In this document: positions 42,649 to 51,340 of the stretch, in pieces
Numbering within the stretch: the stretch's first letter is position 1
Layout: every line of letters begins with the position of its first letter
DNA from: a virus
Virus record (IMG/VR): IMGVR_UViG_3300036766_000185
Location: 32,182 to 96,181 of that record
DNA: 64,000 nt
Reading direction: 5' to 3' (one strand)
Notes under the pieces: generated by a model
What the model saw: only the letters and a program-made list of their open reading frames with translations
Told to the model about the DNA's origin: nothing
Database searches by the model: none
Position numbers and translations under genes: made by a program

Positions 42649-43607
42649 CAGTTCGTCTCAACCTCGGCACTACATGTGCGGCAGTGCCCATCATACTTCT
42701 GAATGCTGTCTCCGATAGCCAGCGCCTTGTAACGCAGGTCGCCCAATGTAGAGTTAGCTGCATTCGTTAAATCGTTGACCACATCGAACCACGTCAACTT
42801 CTCTAGCTCTACAGCCTCTGACCACTTTTTCCAGAACTTGCTCACAAACGCCTTGGGAAACATATCTAGCACGACGGATAACTCGCGCACGTGCTTGACT
42901 TGCTGTGTCGTAGTGCTCTTGAACCAGTTCATTAGTAGCTGCGCGTGTTTGAAGTACGAGTCGTCAAAATCAAACTCGTCGCGCTGCCACACATTCATTG
43001 TTCGTGTCAACCCGTTTGTGCAGACTAGACGATTGAGTCCTGCAGCAACTTGCACCTTTCCGTTCAATGAAACGAACAGCCCGCAGTCAACGAAATCGTC
43101 CTTCTGCACTTCCTGACGCAATCGCTTCGCTAAAAATTGAAGCTCGACGTGATCGCCGTGAGACCCAACAACTACACGATCAACGCCAAGATTCTGCTTC
43201 TGCACTCCCTCAACGATGCGTGGCAAGCGCGTGTCTGCTTGTTGCCCAGGTGTCACCAGCTTTGTTCGGAGAGGCACATTCACAATCTCTTTCGTTTCTG
43301 AGTCCTCGGAAACTCCGCTCACAATGTCGATCAGCACACGCGGAGTTCCAGCATAGCCCCAGTATCGCTGCAGAGCGTCGCGCAGCGTTGAATAGTCGCC
43401 CTTTTTGTAGAGCGCGTCCCAATACTTCCCAAAAGGAGCGCTGATCTCTTGTAGTTTCAGCGTAAGCGGATACTCAACGCGCCCTTTGGGAGTGAAGCGC
43501 ACCGTTTCATCTTCGCGCCATTCACCATCCAAAATCTCTTTCGCCTCACAGACGAACGTAATTGCGTCCGTCAACTGCCCGTCGAACTTTGACCAATGAG
43601 CACTCAT
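42648..43607 (-). CDS. DUF932-like phage/plasmid protein
   Basis: 319 residues from the ATG at 43607 (GGAGG upstream). LNRLVCTNGLTR is the hallmark of DUF932 proteins; C-terminal CRTC may bind zinc. Role unknown; often near replication genes in phages. Confidence 0.68.
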   Translation of the reverse strand: MSAHWSKFDGQLTDAITFVCEAKEILDGEWREDETVRFTPKGRVEYPLTLKLQEISAPFGKYWDALYKKGDYSTLRDALQRYWGYAGTPRVLIDIVSGVSEDSETKEIVNVPLRTKLVTPGQQADTRLPRIVEGVQKQNLGVDRVVVGSHGDHVELQFLAKRLRQEVQKDDFVDCGLFVSLNGKVQVAAGLNRLVCTNGLTRTMNVWQRDEFDFDDSYFKHAQLLMNWFKSTTTQQVKHVRELSVVLDMFPKAFVSKFWKKWSEAVELEKLTWFDVVNDLTNAANSTLGDLRYKALAIGDSIQKYDGHCRTCSAEVETN

Positions 43608-43909
43608 TTCTTCCCTCCTCGCTCTTGTTCTTCTAGCCTCCAAAGCTTCAACACTGAACTCGTTATAGACCGAGCGACCTTGTGAAGTTCTCGGACTTGC
43701 TCTAAGTTTGCGGTCACCTGTTTCGCTTCCTCAGAAAACCCCAGTTCCCTCAAAGCCAACTCCAGCCTAGGCAATAATTGCACCCCGCCAAGCATTTCAT
43801 TTTCAAAAGTTAGCACAGACCCGTGTATGTGCCCCAAGCGCTTTTCACGATCTTTACAGTCCAACCACCCCGCATCTTCCCACCCGAAAATCTGACTCAA
43901 CTTCGCCAT
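43604..43909 (-). CDS. Hypothetical protein (101 residues)
   Basis: Helical protein (LPRLELALRELGFSEEAKQV), basic C-terminus. AGGAGGG precedes the ATG. First gene behind promoter 43959-43988. Confidence 0.5.
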   Translation of the reverse strand: MAKLSQIFGWEDAGWLDCKDREKRLGHIHGSVLTFENEMLGGVQLLPRLELALRELGFSEEAKQVTANLEQVRELHKVARSITSSVLKLWRLEEQERGGKK

Positions 43910-43958
43910 TCCACCCTCCTGTGTTTGACTCCGCTCCGTTCGTCCTGTCTCTACTGTA

Positions 43959-43988
43959 AGTATATCACACCTGACATATCGGTGTCAA
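43959..43988 (-). promoter_or_regulatory. Promoter, early family
   Basis: Minus strand TTGACA, 18-bp spacer CCGATATGTCAGGTGTGA, TATACT, leader TACAGTAGAGAC. Drives the 101-residue gene, DUF932-like gene, HNH and the two tRNAs. Confidence 0.85.
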
Positions 43989-43995
43989 GTCGGCA

Positions 43996-44877
43996 TTAAG
44001 ATATATCTCTCTTGTCTCGAAAAGCTAAGAATACAGGGAATCTGGGTACATCTTTGACTCCATAGGGCTGAAACTTGAAGGTGACGATCTTCCCTTTTAA
44101 CGTGTCGCGTGTCTTCCAAAGCTCGTCTCGCTGTGCGTCATTGAAACCCGTCCCGATGTTGAACTCGTTCGTAAAGTCTTTGCTCTTGACGATGAGTGCT
44201 CCCAGCGTTCCAACAGGGACCAAGTTTTCTTTGTGGCTGCTTCGTTCTGTTCGTCCAAAGGCGTCCTTCTTAGCCTCGTTGGCGTTGTGCATCTTTTCTT
44301 CGTAGCCAACGACAACGGCTTCGGCATCACTGAATCGCTTCAACTTGAGTAGATAGCCTTCTTTTGATGTAGAACGACCACATTTATATGGCCCGTCAGG
44401 AGAGCGGAGCATAACTCCCTCATAACCTTCTGCTAAACAGCGCTCCTCGTACGCAAGCAGGCACTCTTTATTTTTAATCTCAATGGGAAGCACTAGACTG
44501 CACCCTTTTGGAGCGTGAAGCTTTTCGAGTCGCTTCATTCTCAAGCGGTACGGCTCTTGCAGATGACCCTCAACCGCGTAATCAAAAATGAAGTACGTAA
44601 CGTCGGGAGTACCATCAACGCTCATAACTGCGTGAGTCGCCTCTTGAAAAGTACCACCCTCGATCATCAATTCGCCATCTACACCATCAGGAAAGTTCTT
44701 CTCGACAAAATCTCGAACATGGTCGTTGGGAATGGGCTTAAATGAACGGCTGAGCAGTCGCCCGCCGATCTTAAGAGCGCGAATGCCGTCTAGCTTGGGA
44801 GTGCAGAGCACGGGGTACACGATATCTGACAAAGATTCAAGCTTAGCCGCCAGCATTGGTTTAGTCAATCTCGACAT
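43996..44877 (-). CDS. ATP-dependent DNA ligase
   Basis: 293 residues from the ATG at 44877 (AAGGAGG upstream). Adenylated Lys in PKLDGIR (motif I), DGELMIEGGTF (motif III), EGVMLRSPDGPYK (motif IV), YLLKLKRF (motif V), and C-terminal OB fold. A minimal phage-type ligase. Confidence 0.9.
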   Translation of the reverse strand: MSRLTKPMLAAKLESLSDIVYPVLCTPKLDGIRALKIGGRLLSRSFKPIPNDHVRDFVEKNFPDGVDGELMIEGGTFQEATHAVMSVDGTPDVTYFIFDYAVEGHLQEPYRLRMKRLEKLHAPKGCSLVLPIEIKNKECLLAYEERCLAEGYEGVMLRSPDGPYKCGRSTSKEGYLLKLKRFSDAEAVVVGYEEKMHNANEAKKDAFGRTERSSHKENLVPVGTLGALIVKSKDFTNEFNIGTGFNDAQRDELWKTRDTLKGKIVTFKFQPYGVKDVPRFPVFLAFRDKRDIS

Positions 44878-44909
44878 TGTACCTCCTTTCCTCTCGTTTC
44901 TGCTTCTAT

Positions 44910-45074
44910 CTATAGTATAGCACACCCCGAACTCGGTGTCAAGATCTCCTGCTGCTTGGCTTCGTCCGGTCGATGAGTCTCACAGTGATAACAGAGCTTC
45001 CAGAAAGCCCTATTCCAAAATGAACACATGGTGCATTGCCAATACTCTATCCCATTCAGAGATCGTGTCCTCAT
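44910..45074 (-). CDS. RanBP2-type zinc finger protein (54 residues)
   Basis: Start at 45074 (MRTRSLNGIEYWQ). WQCTMCSFWNRAFWKLCYHC matches the W-x-C-x2-C-x~10-C-x2-C finger of RanBP2 type, which in other proteins binds ssRNA or ubiquitin. The longer frame to 45209 crosses a promoter and is not used. Its 3' end contains promoter 44914-44942. Confidence 0.6.
   Translation of the reverse strand: MRTRSLNGIEYWQCTMCSFWNRAFWKLCYHCETHRPDEAKQQEILTPSSGCAIL
44914..44942 (-). promoter_or_regulatory. Promoter, early family, inside gene end
   Basis: Minus strand TTGACA, 17 bp, TATACT within the last codons of the RanBP2-like gene; leader ATAGATAGAAGC. Drives the DNA ligase. Confidence 0.83.
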
Positions 45075-45119
45075 TGTCTCTCGCCCCGCTGCTCGTCTGT
45101 CGCTTTCGTTTCTATCTAT

Positions 45120-45148
45120 AGTATACACTACCTCGAACTTAGTGTCAA
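45120..45148 (-). promoter_or_regulatory. Promoter, early family
   Basis: Minus strand TTGACA, 17-bp spacer (CTAAGTTCGAGGTAGTG), TATACT, leader ATAGATAGAAACG. Drives the RanBP2-like gene. Confidence 0.82.
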
Positions 45149-45157
45149 GATTTCTGT

Positions 45158-45325
45158 TCACTCCCACTTCGTAACTTTCCCAATCAAAGCTACAAGTCGC
45201 TGTCTCCACTCTTCCTTCTGCTTTTTGCTAAACACGTCTGAACCCTCGTAACCACCCGCAAGGTACAGCGTCAGATCGGTTAGCTGCTTGCTGGTCAAGC
45301 GCAGCACCGCGATGTTCTCTGGCAT
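45158..45325 (-). CDS. Hypothetical protein (55 residues)
   Basis: Start at 45325 (MPENIAVLRLTSKQLTDL) with GGGAGGTGA upstream. Charged helix, KKQKEEWRQRLVALIGKV at the C-terminus. First gene behind promoter 45373-45378. Confidence 0.6.
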   Translation of the reverse strand: MPENIAVLRLTSKQLTDLTLYLAGGYEGSDVFSKKQKEEWRQRLVALIGKVTKWE

Positions 45326-45372
45326 CAACGTCTCACCTCCCTTCGTTTTTGTTCGCCCTCGTTTCTACTACT

Positions 45373-45378
45373 AGTATA
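45373..45378 (-). promoter_or_regulatory. Early-family -10 element
   Basis: TATACT with GTAGTG before it and leader AGTAGTAGAAACGA, as in the family, but the -35 region has no good TTGACA at 17-18 bp. It sits next to the 45410-45452 control region, so may need an activator. Confidence 0.6.
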
Positions 45379-45409
45379 CACTACCTGTGTAAGGACCGTG
45401 TTAGCTCCT

Positions 45410-45452
45410 TGTAAGCTTTTTGTAAGCCCTTTAGGCAGTAGACGCACGTCTA
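45410..45452. promoter_or_regulatory. Control region: inverted 20-mer and TAGAC dyad
   Basis: 45410-45429 is the reverse complement of the 42101-42120 20-mer, and 45439-45452 is TAGACGCACGTCTA. About 275 nt (45326-45600) around it hold no convincing gene, only this region and two promoter-like elements. A further 150 nt to 45752 hold the terminator. Confidence 0.6.
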
Positions 45453-45587
45453 TTTTAAACAGTTTGAGCGACTTGAAAGTGTCAGTCGCTCTTCTTTTCT
45501 TTCTTTTCGTCTTAAATGGCACGTTTTTGTTCTTTCTTTTGCTTTTTCTTCTTTTGTTTTATATGCTCCTCATCGCTTCCTATCTTA

Positions 45588-45593
45588 AGTATA
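45588..45593 (-). promoter_or_regulatory. Possible -10 element at head of early region
   Basis: TATACT on the minus strand with no good -35 at 17 bp (TTTTCT). It stands just downstream of the virion-module terminator and would start the early region. Weak. Confidence 0.35.
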
Positions 45594-45630
45594 GCAGATG
45601 AAGGCGTGATAGAAAACTATTCGTTTAGAT

Positions 45631-45669
45631 ACAGAAAAGCCCCGCTCTCCGAACTATAAAGAACGAGGC
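45631..45669 (-). terminator. Rho-independent terminator of the virion operon
   Basis: Minus strand: GCCTCGTTC pairs with GAGCGGGGC over 9 bp (two G-T), 13-nt loop, followed by TTTTCTGT. It lies downstream of the last virion gene and before the early promoters. Confidence 0.75.
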
Positions 45670-45752
45670 CAAAAGATGTATGAAGCTAGTTTGATACTCT
45701 CTAAACGTCTTGAATGCAACCGCAATACTGAAGGACGCGAGCGCGATACTGT

Positions 45753-45932
45753 CTATCTCGACTGAGGATAGTTCCCTTGATGAAGCTTCGTTAGAGCCTT
45801 GAGCACGTCGCCCTTGGTTTCTCTGAGAGCTTGATTGAATTTCTTCTCCCATTCCTGATAACCACGAGGATAGTGAATGGGAATCTTTTTCTCTTTTATT
45901 ACTTTTAGAAGCTGACTTTCCATTGTGTACAT
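45753..45932 (-). CDS. Hypothetical protein (59 residues)
   Basis: Start at 45932 (MYTMESQLLKVIKEKK) with AGGA at 7 nt. Helical, ends HQGNYPQSR. Last gene of the virion operon before its terminator. Confidence 0.6.
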   Translation of the reverse strand: MYTMESQLLKVIKEKKIPIHYPRGYQEWEKKFNQALRETKGDVLKALTKLHQGNYPQSR

Positions 45933-45935
45933 AGT

Positions 45936-46526
45936 TTATCCTGAATCGTCTTTCTCTAATAGCAGCGGTGAGACTGAAAACTCTGAGGGAGTCTGTCCTG
46001 TTTTATAAATTACAGACGCACCGGAGTGTGTTACTGTCCATTCCTCTCCAGCATTCTGTTCGGTTAGCAAATCGCTAGTGGCTCTGAGCATTTTGTTATC
46101 ACCATTATTTGTTATGTCGGGATTGACAATCGTTATGCTACTGGCAATATGATAGGTTATGGGACCTGGTAGGATACCAATGTCGTGTCCAGCTTCTATA
46201 AGCGGAACAATCTCCTGATTCAGCGTGTAGAGAACAATTTTATTATTCTCGATTGTCAAAACGCAGGGCTTAGTTCCAATTCTTCGTGCTGATGAATCTG
46301 TAATACTGTAAAGGTATTCATCTCCTCCTACAGTATCTCCTAATGGACCAAGAGGAGGAGCAGTCTCTACTCTCCCTCCTGAGTCATACGGAGTCAATTT
46401 TGTCTTCATTAGATTGACAAAAAAGGTGTCTGTAATTGCAACATCTGAATCTATAATCTCTGTCTCAGGATCGACGATTGTTCTAACAAACGGAATTAGA
46501 GACGTAATGTTCCAAAAGACTATCAT
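45936..46526 (-). CDS. Virion-associated protein (196 residues)
   Basis: Beta-rich protein with no recognised domain. Last large gene of the tail module, coupled by 4 nt to the 631-residue tail protein. Probable fibre or distal tail part. Confidence 0.55.
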   Translation of the reverse strand: MIVFWNITSLIPFVRTIVDPETEIIDSDVAITDTFFVNLMKTKLTPYDSGGRVETAPPLGPLGDTVGGDEYLYSITDSSARRIGTKPCVLTIENNKIVLYTLNQEIVPLIEAGHDIGILPGPITYHIASSITIVNPDITNNGDNKMLRATSDLLTEQNAGEEWTVTHSGASVIYKTGQTPSEFSVSPLLLEKDDSG

Positions 46527-48418
46527 GGAACCACCCCGAAAGAATTAAGCGGAGTTATATCTGTATACGGAGAATGAAAGTGAACTCCAAATATTGTATC
46601 GTGAACAGGATTTGTACCCGTGCCAACAGATTTTTCTGAAGCAGTCCAAGTACAAGTGGAACCAGGAAGTTCAGCCCCAGTGATATGGATCACGTACTGT
46701 TTGTTAGATTCGAGTCCCTCGTGAGTTTCCCATTTAACTATCTTCGAGTACGGGGTGCCGCTGTTTCCGACTACTCTAATTGCCCAACCATCAGCAATAC
46801 TGTCAACCAGGTCTCCTTCATCAAATATAGTAATCCCGCTCGCGTGTCCTACTCGTACTGGGAAGGCGTAGGTTCCTGTTCGATCAAACACTTGAAGCAT
46901 TCTCGAATCGAACCGTTCCTGAAACACCTCTGGGAAGAATAATTCAGGAATCCCTGGAGAAATTGGAACACCTCCGGTACTTGGCTCCGTGCTAGGGCTG
47001 ATGTGACCAGTTGCTCCGTCTATTACAGGAACGAAACCGAACGCAGGGTTTGCGTGATGTATCAGTAGAAAGTACCCAGGAGCACTAAGAAATGTATGAT
47101 CGGACGCTTTAGTTACTCCGTAACGAATCCATTCCTCTATAAATACAATCGGTTGAAATGAGAGTCTATCATCATAGACTTTCGGTGTAGTTTTAACTCC
47201 CGCTGTCCCACTAACTTCTGTTACGCGGCCTCCATTTCCCTCTTCTCCAAAGGTATCAACGCCATAAATGGGGGATGTTGCGTCAGCGGCGGCAGCATTA
47301 AAAAGAAATAAGTCGCCATCTGTCAAAGCTATGTCGGATGAAACACTCGCCCAGGGAGAAAACTCCCAGGTTCTACTCGTGGCTAGCGTAGCTCCATTAG
47401 AATCAGAAATCCAATCTGTTTCTGTTACGGTCAAATTAGAATTGATAGCAGCTAGAGTATAGTTAACAATTGCAATTTCTGCTGCTGAATAGAACACTTT
47501 ATTCTTTACGGATTTAACTACGCCAATGTTTTTCCCATCTTTAGGATCGACAGTTATCCCTTGATACTGCCAGGTTCCCCCGCCGTTCCTAATGGTAATC
47601 TTTAATACAATCTCACTGGAAGTGAGAGGAATTAGCCCATGCCCACTTATCCCATCTCCATTGCCAAATGTTACAGTTCCAGTAGTTGCACTATAAGAAA
47701 AAAACTGTGCAGTTGAGGCAGCAACTAAAAGCTCGGCAGAAGTTACTCGCGTCCACTTTGTTCCCGCCACGGTTACAATTGCATTCCCTCTTGTCGGAAC
47801 TAAAATTGCAGAGCCAGAAACAGTAAATGCTTGGTTGGGAGATCCGTTGCTAGTCCCAAGAGACTCGACATTTACAAAATCATAACGAGTGATGAAGCTG
47901 GTAACTATATTTGTCCTTTGAGTCAAAGATGGAGTATTAAAGAAATTATCACTATCAATCTCGGCTATAGCTTTGACGATCTCAGTAGATTGTTCAATTC
48001 TAGATGGTGTGAATTCCTCTAGAAACAACGAGATTCTATCTGAAAATCTAGAAAAACTGCCACTATTAAAAGTCATGTCAGCGGGTAGCAACTCACTTGT
48101 CGTGAGCCAACTGTTAGGAAGATCTCCAAATGTTGATACTCCGCTTGGTGCTGCAGGGAATGGTGCAGGAACACTTGGTTCGCTATGTGTCTGTCCAGCC
48201 AATACTCCCTCTGGATCCGCGGTTGTAAACTCATCACAACTAGATGCTGTTACATTTTGTCTAAACCACAAACGTGGATATGGAAATAAAACACCTGGCA
48301 TATCTGCAACTTCTTGATAGGAAAAGCGCCCTACATTTATAAAGGTCCCATCATCCTGATCAAAAAACCAGGCTGAATTTGCTCCAGCTTTTCCAAACTT
48401 AGCATCAATTTGTGGCAT
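46523..48418 (-). CDS. Tail/baseplate protein (631 residues)
   Basis: Beta-rich, with the phage-tail motif NGSPNQAFTVSGSAIL, then TKWTRVTSAE and FFSYSATTGTVTFGNGDG, the same pattern as in the 363-residue protein at 55507-56598. Probable distal tail or adhesion component. Confidence 0.6.
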   Translation of the reverse strand: MPQIDAKFGKAGANSAWFFDQDDGTFINVGRFSYQEVADMPGVLFPYPRLWFRQNVTASSCDEFTTADPEGVLAGQTHSEPSVPAPFPAAPSGVSTFGDLPNSWLTTSELLPADMTFNSGSFSRFSDRISLFLEEFTPSRIEQSTEIVKAIAEIDSDNFFNTPSLTQRTNIVTSFITRYDFVNVESLGTSNGSPNQAFTVSGSAILVPTRGNAIVTVAGTKWTRVTSAELLVAASTAQFFSYSATTGTVTFGNGDGISGHGLIPLTSSEIVLKITIRNGGGTWQYQGITVDPKDGKNIGVVKSVKNKVFYSAAEIAIVNYTLAAINSNLTVTETDWISDSNGATLATSRTWEFSPWASVSSDIALTDGDLFLFNAAAADATSPIYGVDTFGEEGNGGRVTEVSGTAGVKTTPKVYDDRLSFQPIVFIEEWIRYGVTKASDHTFLSAPGYFLLIHHANPAFGFVPVIDGATGHISPSTEPSTGGVPISPGIPELFFPEVFQERFDSRMLQVFDRTGTYAFPVRVGHASGITIFDEGDLVDSIADGWAIRVVGNSGTPYSKIVKWETHEGLESNKQYVIHITGAELPGSTCTWTASEKSVGTGTNPVHDTIFGVHFHSPYTDITPLNSFGVVP

Positions 48419-48419
48419 A

Positions 48420-49211
48420 TTACGTCTTGCAAGCTTCTACTTTTAGCACAGTAGCCCCGCCAGCCTTTCGTCCGTGATACACTTTGCTAGTCCCTTGCGA
48501 TTTATCTAAAAATAGAGAGGTTTGTGGCCCGAAGAAAATATTGTCGTTTGACTCGTTGTGAACGATCTCATTCATCAATATAGCCGCTCCGACGGAGAGC
48601 GGATGACGCAGATCTTCTATATGTACCGCTCTGATATGAGTTCTTCTAGGCAGAGTTGGAGAGTCCACTATACTATTGTTGGGGAGAGTAACAGTGGTCT
48701 TTGCAACTCCTGTTCGATCAATGTAAGCCTCTCCGCGGTTTACGTCGATCCATTCATTCTGAGGGTTTGAAGCTCCTCTAACTAGCAGATTAGGATTTTG
48801 TACTACGGGATTTCCGTCGTCATCAAGACTAAAGTATTCTTCTAAGTCGAGTCCCAAGACATTTAGCACCTTCTCAGTCGATTCTCTGAGTTCTACAATA
48901 TGTCTTCTAGAAATGTGTTTATCAGTGCTAATCGTGCTGAACGTAGTCTTTTGCTCGACGGTTAGTCCAGCGTCCTCTTCCTGTTGTTGTCGAGCCGTTT
49001 GTAGTTCCTCAATCTGAACAAATCGTCCGCGATCTGCATTTCCCGCGTAAGTTGCACCACTTAAACCTTTTTTCGTTATTATAGGATCATCTGTCCATCT
49101 GGGGATAGGATTCAAGTTATCGTCTGTTCCTTCTACTCCCTGAATACGACCCGCTGCAGTAGTGCTTGCAGTTCCGATCTGGCTATGACAGGTAGGGCAC
49201 AAAGTAGACAT
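48420..49211 (-). CDS. Tail protein with N-terminal CxxC (263 residues)
   Basis: Start at 49211 (MSTLCPTCHSQIG) 1 nt after the upstream stop; the longer frame to 49250 is inside the hub gene. Mostly beta and linker. Function unknown, tail module. Confidence 0.55.
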   Translation of the reverse strand: MSTLCPTCHSQIGTASTTAAGRIQGVEGTDDNLNPIPRWTDDPIITKKGLSGATYAGNADRGRFVQIEELQTARQQQEEDAGLTVEQKTTFSTISTDKHISRRHIVELRESTEKVLNVLGLDLEEYFSLDDDGNPVVQNPNLLVRGASNPQNEWIDVNRGEAYIDRTGVAKTTVTLPNNSIVDSPTLPRRTHIRAVHIEDLRHPLSVGAAILMNEIVHNESNDNIFFGPQTSLFLDKSQGTSKVYHGRKAGGATVLKVEACKT

Positions 49212-49212
49212 T

Positions 49213-50970
49213 TTAGTCTTGATAAGCAGCAAACGAGGTTCCTGCTGCATTAATTCGCTTCTGAAACTCTTGCTGTCTTAGAGCCGTAACATTCTTATCA
49301 ATCTCTGCCTCTTGAAAGAACACCGTGGTTCGAAGAGCGGTTGAACGTTCGGTCTGTCTGCGTCTTTCCTCGGTTGGGACGGTGGCAACGATAGTAGCCA
49401 CAAACGGTTCGTTTGTTAGAGCAACTTGTGTAGTAAACCCATTGGTTAGATTGTGGACAACTCTCACCACATCGAGTTTTTGATCATTCACTATAACGGT
49501 GCTTTTTAGGTCTATAGTTTCATCTCCAATAACAATGATAGATCCACTAATATTCGGACGATTAAGTTTCGCAAATTCAGCATCTGCTCTTTGCTGCATC
49601 AATGCTAGCACCGCGGATTCATTGTTGAACGCTTCGCTTGGAATCTGATTTATTGAGATCTGATATTGAGTATCCGTAATAGTTCTCTTAACCGTTCCGC
49701 TCCCCTCGACAATAGTTGGTCTTGCTCCATCGTAGGTGTATTTTACTCTAACCGATCCTGGTGTCCAGTAGATATTTGTCAAAACCTCAACATGAATAAG
49801 CTCATCAGGCGCTGCGCCTACGACTCCGATTTTCTTCTTCAAAACGTCTCCTACTATTGTTCTTCTAGCATAAACTTTAGGCACTTCTGCTATAAACACT
49901 TTTGCTGTGTTCTTATTCTCGTATACAATGCTGCAACTCACCGGAGCTTGCACAGGGAACGAATCAGTCAATGTTCGTAGTGCTTTTTTGAATCCAACGT
50001 CATCTCCTGTCTGTGCGATTTCTTCGCTTGTGAAGAAAGTCTGAGGCCATACGGGAGGATGCCCACCAAATCCTATGATACCCATATCCTCCGGAAGAAC
50101 TTGAATATCTCCATTTTCGTCGTAGGTGGGGCGATCTCTATGAGTTCCCTCAACCTGCACATCGCGAACGTTCTCGGCATTAATAGTAAAGAACTTTCTC
50201 AATAGCCCCGTGCTGGCGTCTACTTCTTCATTAAGAAACTGTGGAAGACCAATTTCCTGTTGAACTCTGATTGCTCGTGGGGGCCCAACTAGTGTAAGTT
50301 GATCGACTACATCTTCTCTGTTCTCGGTTATATCTAGTTCTATGACGTTTGCACCCTTAACAAATTTTCTGGTTGTATCCCCACCCTGCCCAAAGATGTA
50401 CAACTCTAACAGATTTGTAGACTGATTAAAATACACCTTAAAGTTTCCCAGTTTTCCGACGATGGTTTCAGTTGCACTCAATAGAGTTTGATCGGTTAAG
50501 TAGACCGACCCAGGAAATTGCACAGGAGTTCCACTGGGAATGAATCCGAGAAGAGTCTGCAATAGAGCATCGGCATTAACTTTTGGAGAGATCTCGCCGT
50601 CTTTGTCTCTGTCCACGTTCCAGATATCTTTGTCGATTGGAACCACGCTTTCTCGGAATTGCGTGATATTCGATATCACAGTAAAAGTTTTTGTCAGCCC
50701 CGCTTGACTGATTCTAGAAGTAATTCCCTTAATTTTGCCTAACAACACGCTTCGTCCGTTAATTTTGATCTCTACGTTATCGTTGTAGACAGGAAAATCA
50801 AGCGAGTCGGGATCTCTTTGAATTACAAAAATAGCATTAGAAACTTCGGACCCGTATCCCAATTCTACGGTAGCCAGAATGGCCGTAGCGTCTGATGATC
50901 CATTGATTTTCACCTCCCAAGTGGGAGTGGTAAATTTCGATTGCGTTGTATCTATTGTGGGAGTTGGCAT
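49213..50970 (-). CDS. Tail hub/baseplate protein (585 residues)
   Basis: Starts with WEVKINGSSDATAILATVEL, IKINGRSVLLGKIKGI, and later VVDQLTLVGPP, the pattern of phage hub proteins (T4 gp27/Tal/phage late D family). C-terminal coiled region. It would form the tail tip to which fibres attach. Confidence 0.6.
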   Translation of the reverse strand: MPTPTIDTTQSKFTTPTWEVKINGSSDATAILATVELGYGSEVSNAIFVIQRDPDSLDFPVYNDNVEIKINGRSVLLGKIKGITSRISQAGLTKTFTVISNITQFRESVVPIDKDIWNVDRDKDGEISPKVNADALLQTLLGFIPSGTPVQFPGSVYLTDQTLLSATETIVGKLGNFKVYFNQSTNLLELYIFGQGGDTTRKFVKGANVIELDITENREDVVDQLTLVGPPRAIRVQQEIGLPQFLNEEVDASTGLLRKFFTINAENVRDVQVEGTHRDRPTYDENGDIQVLPEDMGIIGFGGHPPVWPQTFFTSEEIAQTGDDVGFKKALRTLTDSFPVQAPVSCSIVYENKNTAKVFIAEVPKVYARRTIVGDVLKKKIGVVGAAPDELIHVEVLTNIYWTPGSVRVKYTYDGARPTIVEGSGTVKRTITDTQYQISINQIPSEAFNNESAVLALMQQRADAEFAKLNRPNISGSIIVIGDETIDLKSTVIVNDQKLDVVRVVHNLTNGFTTQVALTNEPFVATIVATVPTEERRRQTERSTALRTTVFFQEAEIDKNVTALRQQEFQKRINAAGTSFAAYQD

Positions 50971-50971
50971 A

Positions 50972-51340
50972 TTAAATTATCTCGGTATCAGCAGCGACAG
51001 TTTGTGTAGTCGTAGCCGCGATATTTGAATTTGCGCTCTCGTCTCCCTGACCATTGACACCGCGCAGTAAGAAATCATAGGCAATATATATGTCTAATCC
51101 GCCAAGATCATATTGCGTTGACGAATTTGGAAGCGGGTCGGGATTAGCGAGGATAAACGTTATGTCGCTGGACTTTTTGAAATAAGCATTATAGAAGGGA
51201 CCTCCACCGCTCCAAGTTAGTCTAATAACATCACCCAGCGTTAAGTCGATAGCAGACAATAGTACGGGCGCGGTTGGAACGGCTTGCTCTACCACGTCAG
51301 TTGAGATTTTATCAGAAGTTCCTGATTTTATCACTATCAT
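50972..51340 (-). CDS. Fibronectin III-like tail protein (122 residues)
   Basis: A short beta-sandwich (PTAPVLLSAIDLTLGDVIRL and YIAYDFLLRGVNGQGDES) resembling a FnIII domain. Accessory fibre or decoration protein. Confidence 0.5.
   Translation of the reverse strand: MIVIKSGTSDKISTDVVEQAVPTAPVLLSAIDLTLGDVIRLTWSGGGPFYNAYFKKSSDITFILANPDPLPNSSTQYDLGGLDIYIAYDFLLRGVNGQGDESANSNIAATTTQTVAADTEII

Noticed and set aside
43067-43444. Plus-strand frames, including the 125-residue one here
   Set aside because: All plus-strand frames lie opposite strong minus-strand genes and show no family motif or ribosome site.
45075-45209. N-terminal extension of the RanBP2-like gene
   Set aside because: It crosses promoter 45120-45148, which would have to be transcribed as coding.
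45325-45522. 65-residue minus-strand frame
   Set aside because: GTG start, no ribosome site, and it crosses the 45410-45452 control region and the 45373 promoter; shares residues with a shadow frame at 42.1 kb only because the 20-mer is repeated.
45625-45852. 75-residue minus-strand frame
   Set aside because: It covers the terminator hairpin and lies mostly inside the better 59-residue gene in another frame.
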